DNA of 8,048 bases from B75-G9 sp964564905 (GCA_964564905.1 CAZMCI010000042.1:1-8048), one strand, 5' to 3'; shown: positions 1 through 6,015, counted from the stretch's first letter. The notes: a model not told the origin generated them from the letters alone. Made by a program: numbers and translations.

Positions 1-282
1 CTGATCGCGCTGGTTCTGCTGATCGGGTTGGGGACGGGATCAGCATCGGGCGCGATGGAGAAATTGGAGGAGGTCTCCTCCTTTGATTTTGATTACAGAG
101 GTGCGGATCTGGCTTGGGATGGAGAATACCTCTGGGCCACCGATCCCAACGAGGACAAGATCTACAGCTCGACACCAGCGGAAACGTCATCTCCTCTTTC
201 GACCCACCCAGCGCCTACCCGTCTGGTCTGACATGGGATGGCGAGCACCTCTGGGTATCAGACGTTGCTGAAGGCAGGGTTT
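1..282 (+). pseudogene. Secreted beta-propeller-like protein, 5' fragment, frameshifted and truncated
   Basis: The frame is open from the first base, so the start lies upstream of the window. It opens with a hydrophobic stretch (LIALVLLIGLGTGSASGA) that looks like the end of a signal peptide. Two copies of a propeller-blade motif follow: LAWDGEYLWATDPNEDKIY, then LTWDGEHLWVSDVAEGR. The second copy is one frame over. The shift falls at 165/166: adding one C there (TAC-CAG-CTC-GAC) restores the continuous reading KIYQLDTSGNVISSFD. Similarity stops near 282, where a transposase fragment on the other strand begins, so the remaining blades are gone. The blade type resembles NHL/PQQ-like or glutamine-cyclotransferase-like repeats; the exact family and any ligand are unknown. 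A sequencing error could explain the frameshift but not the loss of the 3' part. The protein would have been exported. Confidence 0.7.
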
Positions 283-528
283 CTCCTTTCACCTGCTTAT
301 CATGGTTCGATCAGGGATGCTTCGCTTGAAGCCAAGGGCCTTTGCAACTCCGCGGTTTCTCTCGAGGTGCTTTTCCAGCGTTTCGTCCTTGTCGATGCCC
401 ACCAATAATGCGTAAACGAGAAGTTTTAGTGCTGGCAAGCGACCGTAGCCCTTTCTGCCCCTCCTCTTGCACTCTGGAACAATTGTCTTGTTGACTACCA
501 GTCTTGCCAATTCAACTGCTTCTTTCAC
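283..528 (-). pseudogene. IS transposase, N-terminal fragment
   Basis: The minus strand encodes about 79 residues from a GTG at 528 to a TGA at 289-291. The fragment has a basic segment (CKRRGRKGYGR), a hydrophobic helix (LPALKLLVYALLVGID), then ERNRGVAKALGFKR and DRTMISR. This order matches the N-terminal DNA-binding region of IS4/IS5-like DDE transposases, where a phrase like 'ALGFKRVPDRTTISRW' precedes the catalytic core. The stop codon sits where a Trp (TGG) is usual. No DDE residues follow, because sequence of the propeller gene begins almost at once. An in-frame stop lies directly upstream of the GTG and no Shine-Dalgarno site is visible. The fragment cannot be a working transposase. 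The exact IS family and the IS ends could not be assigned, and no terminal inverted repeat was recognised. Confidence 0.6.
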
Positions 529-746
529 AGGGGAAAATTAGCGGCAGAAAGCAAAGGAATTTTGCACACACCTAGTCTTATTTGATTGGGGGCCCCCTCG
601 AGCGCATCATAGTGGGACATGGGTTCCGGATAGATGAATGCGATGCGCCGCCCTCCAAAGACTCATAAGGGGGGGAGAATGAAGTGCGGAGGCCGGGCGA
701 AGGCGGAAAATCAGCATAGGTGAACGGGATCGACCAAAACTACGGG
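529..746. other. Intergenic stretch with no recognisable gene
   Basis: No convincing coding region, tRNA or repeat array is visible here. The part next to the transposase fragment (529 to about 600) may be its upstream flank and IS end, but no inverted repeat was found to confirm that. It contains a 10-bp GC palindrome, GGGGGCCCCC, at 588-597. A 14-codon frame at 679-723 follows a G-rich run but has no family resemblance and is not called as a gene. Confidence 0.5.
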
Positions 747-759
747 AAATCTTTTAAAC
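747..759 (+). promoter_or_regulatory. TATA-box promoter of the subtilase gene
   Basis: An AT-rich TATA-like element, CTTTTAAAC, lies behind a purine-rich BRE-like GGGAAA. It sits about 55 bases upstream of the ATG at 809. With the usual archaeal spacing, transcription would start near 780-783, giving a leader of roughly 27 bases that ends in the Shine-Dalgarno GAGGA at 798-802. A perfect 10-bp palindrome, TCTTCGAAGA (760-769), lies just downstream of the TATA box and could be an operator. Confidence 0.55.
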
Positions 760-808
760 TCTTCGAAGAAAGAGAAAACAAGCAACGAAGAAAAAAAGAG
801 GAAGTAAA

Positions 809-2938
809 ATGAAGAGAACCGTAACTTTGATAATGGTTGCAAGCCTGCTTTTAGTATCATTCCCAACAGTTCTAGCAAGAGAGGAAAAAATCTCGGTGAT
901 AATCGGGTTCAAAGGAAAACCCGACCTAGCTCTGATTCAAGGACTGGGCGGCGATGTCGAACGCGAGTACAACCTAATTAATGCCTTAGCAGCGGAGCTT
1001 CCAGCCCAAGTCATCGAAGCCCTCTCGAGAAACCCCAAGATAGCTTACATCGAAGAGGACGCTCGACTAAGCACGCTCGGAGAAGTGCTACCATGGGGCG
1101 TTGATCGTATTGATGCTGAACTCGTCCACCCCTATAATGAAGGTACGGGCATCAAGATCGCCATCATCGACACAGGTATCGACTATGATCATCCCGACCT
1201 AGACGCCAACTACAAGGGTGGTTACGACTTCGTGAACGACGACTCTGACCCGATGGACGACGAAGGACACGGAACCCACGTTGCGGGAATAGTCGCGGCC
1301 GAGCTTGGCAACGGCATCGGTGTGATAGGTGTAGCCCCTGAAGCATACCTATACGCGGTCAAAGTCCTCGACAGTTCGGGGAGCGGTTACCTCAGCGACG
1401 TGATCGCCGGCATCGAATGGGCGGTCAATAACGGGATGCAGATAGCCTCGATGAGCCTAGGCACGAGCACGGATTACCAGTCGCTGCACGATGCTTGTGA
1501 CGCCGCCTACGCGGCGGGGGTCCTGCTCGTCGCGGCGGCCGGGAACGAAGGCAACCCGCCGGGCAAGGGCGCCAACGTGAGCTACCCCGCAGCATACAGC
1601 TCGGTCATTGCAGTGGGAGCAACTGACGACGAGGATAGTAGGGCGAGATGGTCAAGCACTGGACCTGAACTGGAGTTGATGGCTCCAGGAGTGAACATTT
1701 ATTCGACTTACTGGGACGACACATACGCGAGCCTCAGCGGAACCTCGATGGCGTGTCCACACGTCACAGGAACGGCGGCTCTGGTCTTCGCATCGAGCGT
1801 TGATCCTGCCTACGACTCGGACGGTGATGGACAGTGGGACGCGAGCGAGGTGAGGCAGAGACTTATAGATACGGCGGAAGATCTCGGCGACCCGGGTTGG
1901 GACTCGAAGTATGGATACGGCCTAGTGGATGCATACGCGGCGGTCTCGGAGCCGACGGAGCCGGTGCACGATGTCGCGATAACAGACATCTCAGCTCCCT
2001 CTTGGGTAGTACAGGAGGAGCTTGTGTTCGTGGATGTGACCGCAGCAAACCTAGGAGACTTCGATGAGAGCTTCACGGTGACCCTAACCGATACTACTAA
2101 CAACATAGAAATAGGCTCCCAGGCTGTTAGTTTGACGGCCGGAAATTCCACCACTTTGAGCTTCAGTTGGGACACAACCAGCGCGACAATCGGCGATCAC
2201 ATCTTAGAAGCAACCGCTACCACAGTTCCTGGGGAGACGGACACCACAAACAACTCGAAGACAACCACTGTGACTATCAAGGAGCCGGTCCACGACATCG
2301 CAGTGACTGCGATAAATGCGCCCACCCAAGTAGCATTGGGAGACGTGAGCACGATAGACGTGACCGTGTCGAACGAGGGAACCTACAGCGAGAGCTTCAT
2401 CTTGACCTTGACCGACACCACTGATAGCGTCGAGATAGGATCTCAGGCGGTCAGTCTGGCGGCCGGAGATTCAACGACCCTGAGCTTCAGCTGGGAGACC
2501 ACTGGAGCTTCGGTGGGAGATCACGTCCTAGAGGCCCGAGCGAGCGTGGTCGAGGGTGAGACGAACACCTCGAACAATGTCAAAACCGCAACGGTTAGTG
2601 TGATTGAAGCGCAAACGTTGGATGTCGCCGTGAGCACGGACAAAAGCACCTACAGTTCTCCTGCGTGGGCCGAGATAACCGTCCAAGTCATGAGTGGGGG
2701 GAGCCCAGTCGAGGGCGCCGCGGTTGACATAACGGTCTATTACCCAGACAATTCAGTCTCTGCCACGGGTTCAGGGACGACAGATTCTAGCGGAGTAGCA
2801 GCGTTCAGGTACCGTATAGGTCCAAAAGATCCTGCCGGAACTTACAAGGTCAAGGCGGTAGCTTCAAAGTCGGGGTACACAACGGGAAGCGGGTCGACAA
2901 CCTTTAGTGTAGAATCGGGAAATGGAAACCAACTCTAA
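809..2938 (+). CDS. Secreted subtilisin-like serine protease (S8) with CARDB and Ig-like domains
   Basis: A 709-residue exported endoprotease. Residues 1-23 form a signal peptide ending in VLA. Residues about 26-87 form an inhibitor I9-type propeptide that would act as a folding chaperone and be removed. The S8 domain (about 93-380) has the full triad: D121 in AIIDTG, H154 in GHGTHVAG and S313 in GTSMACPH, with oxyanion-hole N246 in AAAGNEG. A DSDGDGQWD loop (336-344) looks like a calcium-binding insertion. Two CARDB-type beta-sandwich domains follow (386-490 and 494-598). The last is an Ig-like domain (604-702) of the MG2/Big type. There is no C-terminal membrane anchor, so the product is probably free outside the cell or held by its beta domains. 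ATG start with GAGGA six bases upstream; own promoter; monocistronic. It likely degrades external protein for peptide uptake or processes surface proteins; the substrate is unknown. Confidence 0.95.
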   Translation: MKRTVTLIMVASLLLVSFPTVLAREEKISVIIGFKGKPDLALIQGLGGDVEREYNLINALAAELPAQVIEALSRNPKIAYIEEDARLSTLGEVLPWGVDRIDAELVHPYNEGTGIKIAIIDTGIDYDHPDLDANYKGGYDFVNDDSDPMDDEGHGTHVAGIVAAELGNGIGVIGVAPEAYLYAVKVLDSSGSGYLSDVIAGIEWAVNNGMQIASMSLGTSTDYQSLHDACDAAYAAGVLLVAAAGNEGNPPGKGANVSYPAAYSSVIAVGATDDEDSRARWSSTGPELELMAPGVNIYSTYWDDTYASLSGTSMACPHVTGTAALVFASSVDPAYDSDGDGQWDASEVRQRLIDTAEDLGDPGWDSKYGYGLVDAYAAVSEPTEPVHDVAITDISAPSWVVQEELVFVDVTAANLGDFDESFTVTLTDTTNNIEIGSQAVSLTAGNSTTLSFSWDTTSATIGDHILEATATTVPGETDTTNNSKTTTVTIKEPVHDIAVTAINAPTQVALGDVSTIDVTVSNEGTYSESFILTLTDTTDSVEIGSQAVSLAAGDSTTLSFSWETTGASVGDHVLEARASVVEGETNTSNNVKTATVSVIEAQTLDVAVSTDKSTYSSPAWAEITVQVMSGGSPVEGAAVDITVYYPDNSVSATGSGTTDSSGVAAFRYRIGPKDPAGTYKVKAVASKSGYTTGSGSTTFSVESGNGNQL
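1964..2602 (+). repeat. Tandem duplication encoding two CARDB domains
   Basis: Two adjacent units of about 315 bases (1964-2278 and 2288-2602) encode closely similar domains. Both begin VHD(V/I)A(I/V)T and share EIGSQAVSL, STTLSFSW and GDH(I/V)LEA, ending near NNSKTTTV and NNVKTATV. Protein similarity is high, while the DNA has diverged at many third positions. This indicates an intragenic duplication kept under protein-level selection, not a recent copy. Confidence 0.8.
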
Positions 2939-2960
2939 GTAGGGTGCTCGCAAGCCGCCT

Positions 2961-2985
2961 TCATCTTTTTTCTTTTTTATTTTAA
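2961..2985 (+). terminator. T-rich terminator of the subtilase gene
   Basis: Some 25 bases after the TAA stop there is a run made almost only of T, broken by single C and A (TCATCTTTTTTCTTTTTTAT). Poly-T without a strong hairpin is the usual archaeal intrinsic termination signal. Confidence 0.6.
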
Positions 2986-3102
2986 TACCATTAGTTCTGA
3001 CTTTTAAAATCAACAATCGCGAATACTGCCAAGTTGGCGCTGGTATCTATGCCAAGTTTTTCTAAGCGGGCCCGGAGGGATTCGAACCCTCGACCTGCCG
3101 GT

Positions 3103-3118
3103 TTCCGCCAAGACTCGT
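3103..3118 (-). other. Canonical-site tRNA intron at position 37/38 (16 bases)
   Basis: The anticodon loop is interrupted after A37. The layout fits a bulge-helix-bulge: anticodon stem outside, CTCT facing GCGG as central helix, bulges TAA and AAA, and a small inner hairpin CGA/TTG with a GTC loop. The central helix is imperfect, with one C:C mismatch and two or three of the pairs being G:U. Cutting TA|A and AA|A yields a seven-base anticodon loop, CUCUUAA. Confidence 0.75.
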
Positions 3119-3147
3119 TAAGAGCCGGCTGCTCCGCCAGACTGAGC

Positions 3148-3170
3148 ATCCCGATGGGTTTCAGCCCATT
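3148..3170 (-). other. Non-canonical tRNA intron at position 9/10 (23 bases)
   Basis: The element lies between the acceptor stem and the D arm. On the minus strand the region forms a full bulge-helix-bulge. Outer pairs are GGG (tRNA positions 1-3) with CTC (11-13). The four-pair central helix is CCCG (4-7) with CGGG in the intron. The two three-base bulges are TGA and ATG. The inner hairpin has stem ATGGG/CCCAT and loop CTGAAA. Cutting after the second base of each bulge, as archaeal splicing endonuclease does, leaves U8 G9 joined to G10 and restores GGGCCCGTG-GCTC exactly. Confidence 0.85.
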
Positions 3171-3189
3171 CACGGGCCCGGGCCCTGAA

Positions 3190-3199
3190 TTGATTTATC
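3190..3199 (+). promoter_or_regulatory. Possible TATA box of the dphB operon
   Basis: The AT-rich TTGATTTATC lies 30-39 bases before the dphB ATG at 3229. Transcription would then begin about seven bases before the ATG. This fits the lack of any Shine-Dalgarno site and suggests a nearly leaderless mRNA. Confidence 0.35.
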
Positions 3200-3207
3200 A
3201 GGTTCCC

Positions 3208-3215
3208 AAATTAAG
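3208..3215 (-). promoter_or_regulatory. Possible TATA box of the tRNA-Lys gene
   Basis: On the minus strand CTTAATTT is centred about 32 bases before the mature tRNA 5' end at 3179, so a start near 3184 and a leader of about five bases would be expected. It is a weak match, chosen mainly by distance. Confidence 0.35.
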
Positions 3216-3228
3216 TGTTTATGATAAC

Positions 3229-4005
3229 ATGTTGGTCTTCATCGGATTGGGTTTAAACGACGATGGGATCTCGTTGCGCGGACTACGTGAAGCCAAAAAC
3301 GCTGATACGGTGTATATGGAACTCTACACCAGCCCCATCCCCAAATTTGACCGGAATAAACTGGAACGGGAAATAGGAAAACCCATCCAGTTGGTGGACA
3401 GGAAAAAAGTTGAGATGTCTCCCCACGAAATCCTGAACAGGGCCAAAACCCAGAAGGTAGCGTTCCTCGTCCCAGGAGACCCCATGATTGCTACCACCCA
3501 CGTGGACCTGCGCCTCCGGGCCGCCAAATCCAACATTAAGACGAAGTTGATACACGCTGCATCCATTGTATCAGCTGCTGCTGGAGCCGCTGGTCTTCAG
3601 AGTTACAAGTTCGGTCCATCTGCCACGATTCCATTTTCTGATAATCCGTCTGTCAGGCCTTATGAGGTACTAGAAGAAAACCTAAGTCGTGGGCTACACA
3701 CGCTGCTCTTGCTGGACATCAGAGCAGAAGAAAAAAGGATGATGAGCGCAAATGAGGGCATGAAGGTCATGCTAGCGCTGGAGAGACGAGTAGGGAAAAA
3801 CATCTTCACCCCAAATACTCTAGGCGTGGTGGTGGCACGGGCAGGAGCGTGTGATAGCCTGGTGATGGCAAACAGAATCGAAAAGCTTCTGGAGGCCGAC
3901 TTTGGGCCCCCACCTCATGCGCTGATCATCCCGGGGAAGCTTCATTTCATGGAATCTGAGGCCCTCAAGATACTAGCTGGAGCTCCCGAGGAGGTGCTCA
4001 AATGA
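3229..4005 (+). CDS. dphB: Diphthine synthase
   Basis: A 258-residue SAM-dependent methyltransferase of the tetrapyrrole-methylase fold. It methylates the 3-amino-3-carboxypropyl-histidine of elongation factor 2 to form diphthine, a step in diphthamide synthesis. Visible motifs are MLVFIGLGLNDDGISLRGL at the N-terminus, the SAM-site loop VPGDPMIATTHVDLRLRA (81-98), IHAASIVSAAAGAAGLQSYKFG, LLLDI (160-164) and the closing IIPGKLHFMESEAL. Length is that of the family. The reading frame extends upstream to 3034, but those codons run across the tRNA gene and lack family similarity, so the ATG at 3229 is chosen. It is the first gene of the operon and its TGA overlaps the nnrE ATG (ATGA). No clear Shine-Dalgarno site is visible. 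Confidence 0.95.
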   Translation: MLVFIGLGLNDDGISLRGLREAKNADTVYMELYTSPIPKFDRNKLEREIGKPIQLVDRKKVEMSPHEILNRAKTQKVAFLVPGDPMIATTHVDLRLRAAKSNIKTKLIHAASIVSAAAGAAGLQSYKFGPSATIPFSDNPSVRPYEVLEENLSRGLHTLLLLDIRAEEKRMMSANEGMKVMLALERRVGKNIFTPNTLGVVVARAGACDSLVMANRIEKLLEADFGPPPHALIIPGKLHFMESEALKILAGAPEEVLK

Positions 4006-4667
4006 GGCCGGTCACATCAGAGGAGATGAGAGACATCGAAAAACGAGCGGAACAGATGGGCGTCTCGAGAATCCAGATGATGGAAAGCGCCGGCAAAGCT
4101 GTGGCAGACTGTGTCAACGCCAAAATAAACGTAAAAGGAAGGCAGATTGCAGTCATCTGCGGAACGGGAAACAACGGAGGGGATGGATTCGTCTCCGCTC
4201 GCTACCTTGCATCGTACGGGGCTATCGTCACCGTGTTACTGCTTGGAAGTGGTGAGAAAATCAAAAGTTCGGAGGCATCTCATAACTGGAAGATAGTAAA
4301 TCGTATGAAAAAAACTATCAAAATAGTTCAACTTTCGGATGGCGATCTCGAAAGATGGAAGCAGGCTATATCGGATGCAGATGTGATTGTGGACGCGATT
4401 TTCGGGACCGGAATAAAGGGTGAGCTCAGAGGACCGTATGTATCCGTAATAGACCTGATAAACTCAAGCAGGGCGATGAGGGTCTCCGTGGATGTGCCTT
4501 CCGGTCTGGACCCTTCCACGGGGAGGCACGGGAAGACCGTCGTGGCCGATGTAACAGTTACTTTTCACAGAAAAAAGAAAGGCATGGTGGGGCGGGAGTC
4601 CATCACCGGAGAAGTAATTGTAGCGAATATAGGAATTCCTCCGGAGGCGGACGTATATGACCCTTGA
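4002..4667 (+). CDS. nnrE: NAD(P)H-hydrate epimerase, stand-alone YjeF_N domain
   Basis: A 221-residue protein that interconverts the R and S forms of damaged NAD(P)HX so that a dehydratase can repair them. The family signatures are in order: MMESAGKAVAD (26-36), the nucleotide-binding loop GTGNNGGDG (54-62), the ion/active-site DAIFGTG (131-137), SVDVPSGLDPSTG (162-174) and TFHRKKKG (187-194). The ATG overlaps the dphB stop, with GGAGG seven bases upstream inside dphB. In many archaea and bacteria this domain is fused to the ADP/ATP-dependent dehydratase NnrD, giving about 500 residues. Here the frame stops at the end of the epimerase domain and no NnrD is in the window. The end looks natural, because the next gene starts 11 bases before this stop. 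Confidence 0.92.
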   Translation: MRPVTSEEMRDIEKRAEQMGVSRIQMMESAGKAVADCVNAKINVKGRQIAVICGTGNNGGDGFVSARYLASYGAIVTVLLLGSGEKIKSSEASHNWKIVNRMKKTIKIVQLSDGDLERWKQAISDADVIVDAIFGTGIKGELRGPYVSVIDLINSSRAMRVSVDVPSGLDPSTGRHGKTVVADVTVTFHRKKKGMVGRESITGEVIVANIGIPPEADVYDP

Positions 4668-4896
4668 GGACGAGCTCTTGAGCGAAATTCAAAAATGGTC
4701 CGTCAAACTTAATGAGAGCATTTCGGAGGTAAAGCCGGTCACGCCCGATGGTGCAAAAATGTTTGCGAATATCAAAGCTTATCGCGATGATTCAGTCCAT
4801 TTTCTGAACAGCGGAGAGTTAATAAAGAGTTTCGAATCTTTGGTGTGGGCGTGGGCGCTGCTTGAGATAGGAAGGGACCTTAGGCATATACAGTGA
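4657..4896 (+). CDS. DUF357 family protein
   Basis: A 79-residue, mostly helical soluble protein. The second half, IKAYRDDSVHFLNSGELIKSFESLVWAWALLEIG, fits the DUF357 pattern of archaeal proteins (Y-x-x-D-S-x-x-F, then A/S-F-E-x-x-x-W-A-x-x-L-L). The function is not established. The gene overlaps the nnrE stop by 11 bases and has GGAGG nine bases before its ATG, so it is translated from the dphB-nnrE message. It is the last gene of that operon; the facing riboflavin operon ends about 50 bases on. No cysteines, signal peptide or membrane segment are visible. Confidence 0.8.
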   Translation: MTLEDELLSEIQKWSVKLNESISEVKPVTPDGAKMFANIKAYRDDSVHFLNSGELIKSFESLVWAWALLEIGRDLRHIQ

Positions 4897-4946
4897 GTTC
4901 TTATTCTACAGTTAGGGCAACACCTCTGCTGCTGCAGGATCGAGCA

Positions 4947-5594
4947 TCAGTAGACCTGCAGTTTGTAGATATCACGCACAACTTCGTCGATCGCCAGCTC
5001 AAGCAACTTTAACCCCATCTCCTTGTCTACGGTTACACCCTCTTTTTCGACCTGATGTGCCAGCTTCTCAGCCCACTGATATCGCTTCCTCGCCTCTTGC
5101 AGTCCTACAAACCCGACTTCAGGGTACTTGGCAAAATCTGTGTGTTCATCTATTTTAGATTCATCGGTTATTCCCAGCACCGCACCCATGCTCAGCTCAA
5201 CCGTCCCGGCGTGTGGGCCTTCAAGCTCGATGATTTTGCTGTTGAAGATGAGAGGCATCCCGAGTTCTTTTTCCAGCAGGGGCACATGCTCTCGAAGAGG
5301 AATGTTCCCACCGTGCCCATTGACGATCACGGCGGCCTTTATTCCCAGCTTTTTCGCTTTCTTCAGGACGGAACGAAGTTCATCTAGGACTTCCGCAAGT
5401 TCGTGGTGAACCCCTGTGTTTATTCCAGGAAATTCATAAGACTTTTTTAGCACGCCCAAAAATTTTGCTCCCGTGCGCTTCGATGCTTCTCGTGCCACAT
5501 ACGTGGCTATCCTGGCATCCGTATCTGGAGGCAAGGCCGCTCCGTGCCTCTCCTCGTGCGAACCAATTGCTAAAACACCTATCTCCTTTGACAA
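4947..5594 (-). CDS. arfB: 2-amino-5-formylamino-6-ribosylaminopyrimidin-4(3H)-one 5'-phosphate deformylase
   Basis: A 215-residue metal-dependent hydrolase of the creatininase family. It removes the formyl group from the product of archaeal GTP cyclohydrolase III (FAPy) in riboflavin and F420 precursor synthesis. The N-terminal metal site reads GSHEERHGAALPPDTDAR, with E15, H17 and D26 as likely ligands. NGHGGN carries H94, and GPHAGTVELSMGA carries H128 and E133. It is the last gene of the riboflavin operon, two bases after the ribH stop. The start is a TTG directly behind GAGG, which is tight. No better in-frame start lies downstream before the conserved GVLAIGSHEERHG, so the TTG is kept with moderate certainty. 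The operon context separates it from creatinine amidohydrolases and other members of the family. Confidence 0.88.
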   Translation of the reverse strand: MSKEIGVLAIGSHEERHGAALPPDTDARIATYVAREASKRTGAKFLGVLKKSYEFPGINTGVHHELAEVLDELRSVLKKAKKLGIKAAVIVNGHGGNIPLREHVPLLEKELGMPLIFNSKIIELEGPHAGTVELSMGAVLGITDESKIDEHTDFAKYPEVGFVGLQEARKRYQWAEKLAHQVEKEGVTVDKEMGLKLLELAIDEVVRDIYKLQVY

Positions 5595-5596
5595 CC

Positions 5597-6010
5597 TCAG
5601 ACCGCCTTCAATCTTTTTGCCATTTTCACGGCAGCTTCCACAGCACGCTTGGCATAATCATTTACGCGTTCCAACGCTTGGATGCGCGTCATCCCCGGTC
5701 CGGAAATTCCAAGCGTCACGGGTTTCCCGGATTGCACCGCCAAGTCTATTAACTTCCTTGTGGCGTGTTGCATTATTATCTCGTCGTGTTCGGTATCCCC
5801 TTCGATCACTGCTCCTAAAGCAGCCACCGCGTCTATGTCATTTCTTTCCACAAGTTTCTTCACGGCCAATGGGAGGTCATACACACCGGGTACCAGAATT
5901 TCTGCTCTCACCTCCGCTTCGAGGAAGCTCGCGTGCTGTTTTGCAAACTCAACCATCGGTCCTACTATGTCCCAGTTGAACTCGCTGGCACAAATTCCCA
6001 GTTTTACCAA
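5597..6010 (-). CDS. ribH: 6,7-dimethyl-8-ribityllumazine synthase
   Basis: A 137-residue lumazine synthase. It condenses the ribitylaminopyrimidine with 3,4-dihydroxy-2-butanone 4-phosphate made by RibB. Motifs: GICASEFN (substrate-binding N-terminus), LVPGVYDLPLAV (39-50), GAVIEGDTEHDEI (66-78) with catalytic H75, and GISGPGMTRIQALERVNDYAKRAVEAAVKM (101-130). The frame extends to a GTG at 6019, but that GTG is part of the Shine-Dalgarno sequence itself (GGAGGTGA, 6023-6016). The TTG at 6010, eight bases after GGAGG, is the better start and gives MVKLGICASEF, in line with archaeal homologues. The gene sits directly behind ribC, with translation apparently coupled to the ribC stop. The protein normally assembles into pentamers or 60-mers. 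Confidence 0.92.
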   Translation of the reverse strand: MVKLGICASEFNWDIVGPMVEFAKQHASFLEAEVRAEILVPGVYDLPLAVKKLVERNDIDAVAALGAVIEGDTEHDEIIMQHATRKLIDLAVQSGKPVTLGISGPGMTRIQALERVNDYAKRAVEAAVKMAKRLKAV

Positions 6011-6015
6011 TTTTC

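Larger units (their letters stand above)
3067..3179 (-). tRNA. tRNA-Lys(CUU) with two introns
   Basis: Read on the minus strand, the 113-base gene folds into a standard 74-base tRNA once 39 bases in two introns are removed. Acceptor: GGGCCCG (3179-3173) pairs with CGGGCCC (3074-3068), with discriminator G at 3067 and no encoded CCA. D stem: GCTC (3147-3144) with GAGC (3134-3131). Anticodon stem: GCCGG (3129-3125) with CCGGC (3101-3097). Anticodon loop: CUCUUAA after splicing, giving CUU and tRNA-Lys. T arm: GAGGG, TTCGAAT, CCCTC (3091-3075). U8 is present. GGGCCCGU...GCTCAGTCTGG...GAGGGTTCGAATCCCTCCGGGCCCG matches the archaeal tRNA-Lys pattern as I know it. The introns are 3148-3170 (position 9/10) and 3103-3118 (position 37/38). 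It is divergent from dphB. A long-variable-arm Ser/Leu reading does not give paired stems. Confidence 0.9.

Noticed and set aside
588..597. GGGGGCCCCC palindrome as an IS end
   Set aside because: No partner inverted repeat was found near the other border of the transposase fragment.
679..723. 14-codon small frame behind a G-rich run
   Set aside because: There is no family resemblance, no clear promoter, and it lies in what may be residual IS or intergenic DNA.
1810..2175. Minus-strand open frame inside the subtilase gene
   Set aside because: It lies fully antisense to a strongly supported protease domain and shows no motif or ribosome-binding site.
1964..2602. CRISPR-like or phase-variable repeat in the subtilase gene
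   Set aside because: There are only two units of about 315 bases, divergent at many third codon positions; these are duplicated CARDB domains.
3028..3058. Direct repeat GCCAAGTT (3028-3035 and 3051-3058) next to the tRNA gene
   Set aside because: Eight bases, two copies only; too short for an attachment site, and no integrase or truncated tRNA copy is present.
3067..3179. tRNA with a long variable arm (Leu or Ser type)
   Set aside because: The extra bases lie between acceptor and D stem and inside the anticodon loop. The variable region is the short AGGTC, and the stems match archaeal tRNA-Lys.
3034..3228. 65-codon upstream extension of the dphB reading frame
   Set aside because: These codons run antisense through the tRNA-Lys gene and resemble no part of the diphthine synthase family, while the ATG at 3229 gives the expected family N-terminus.
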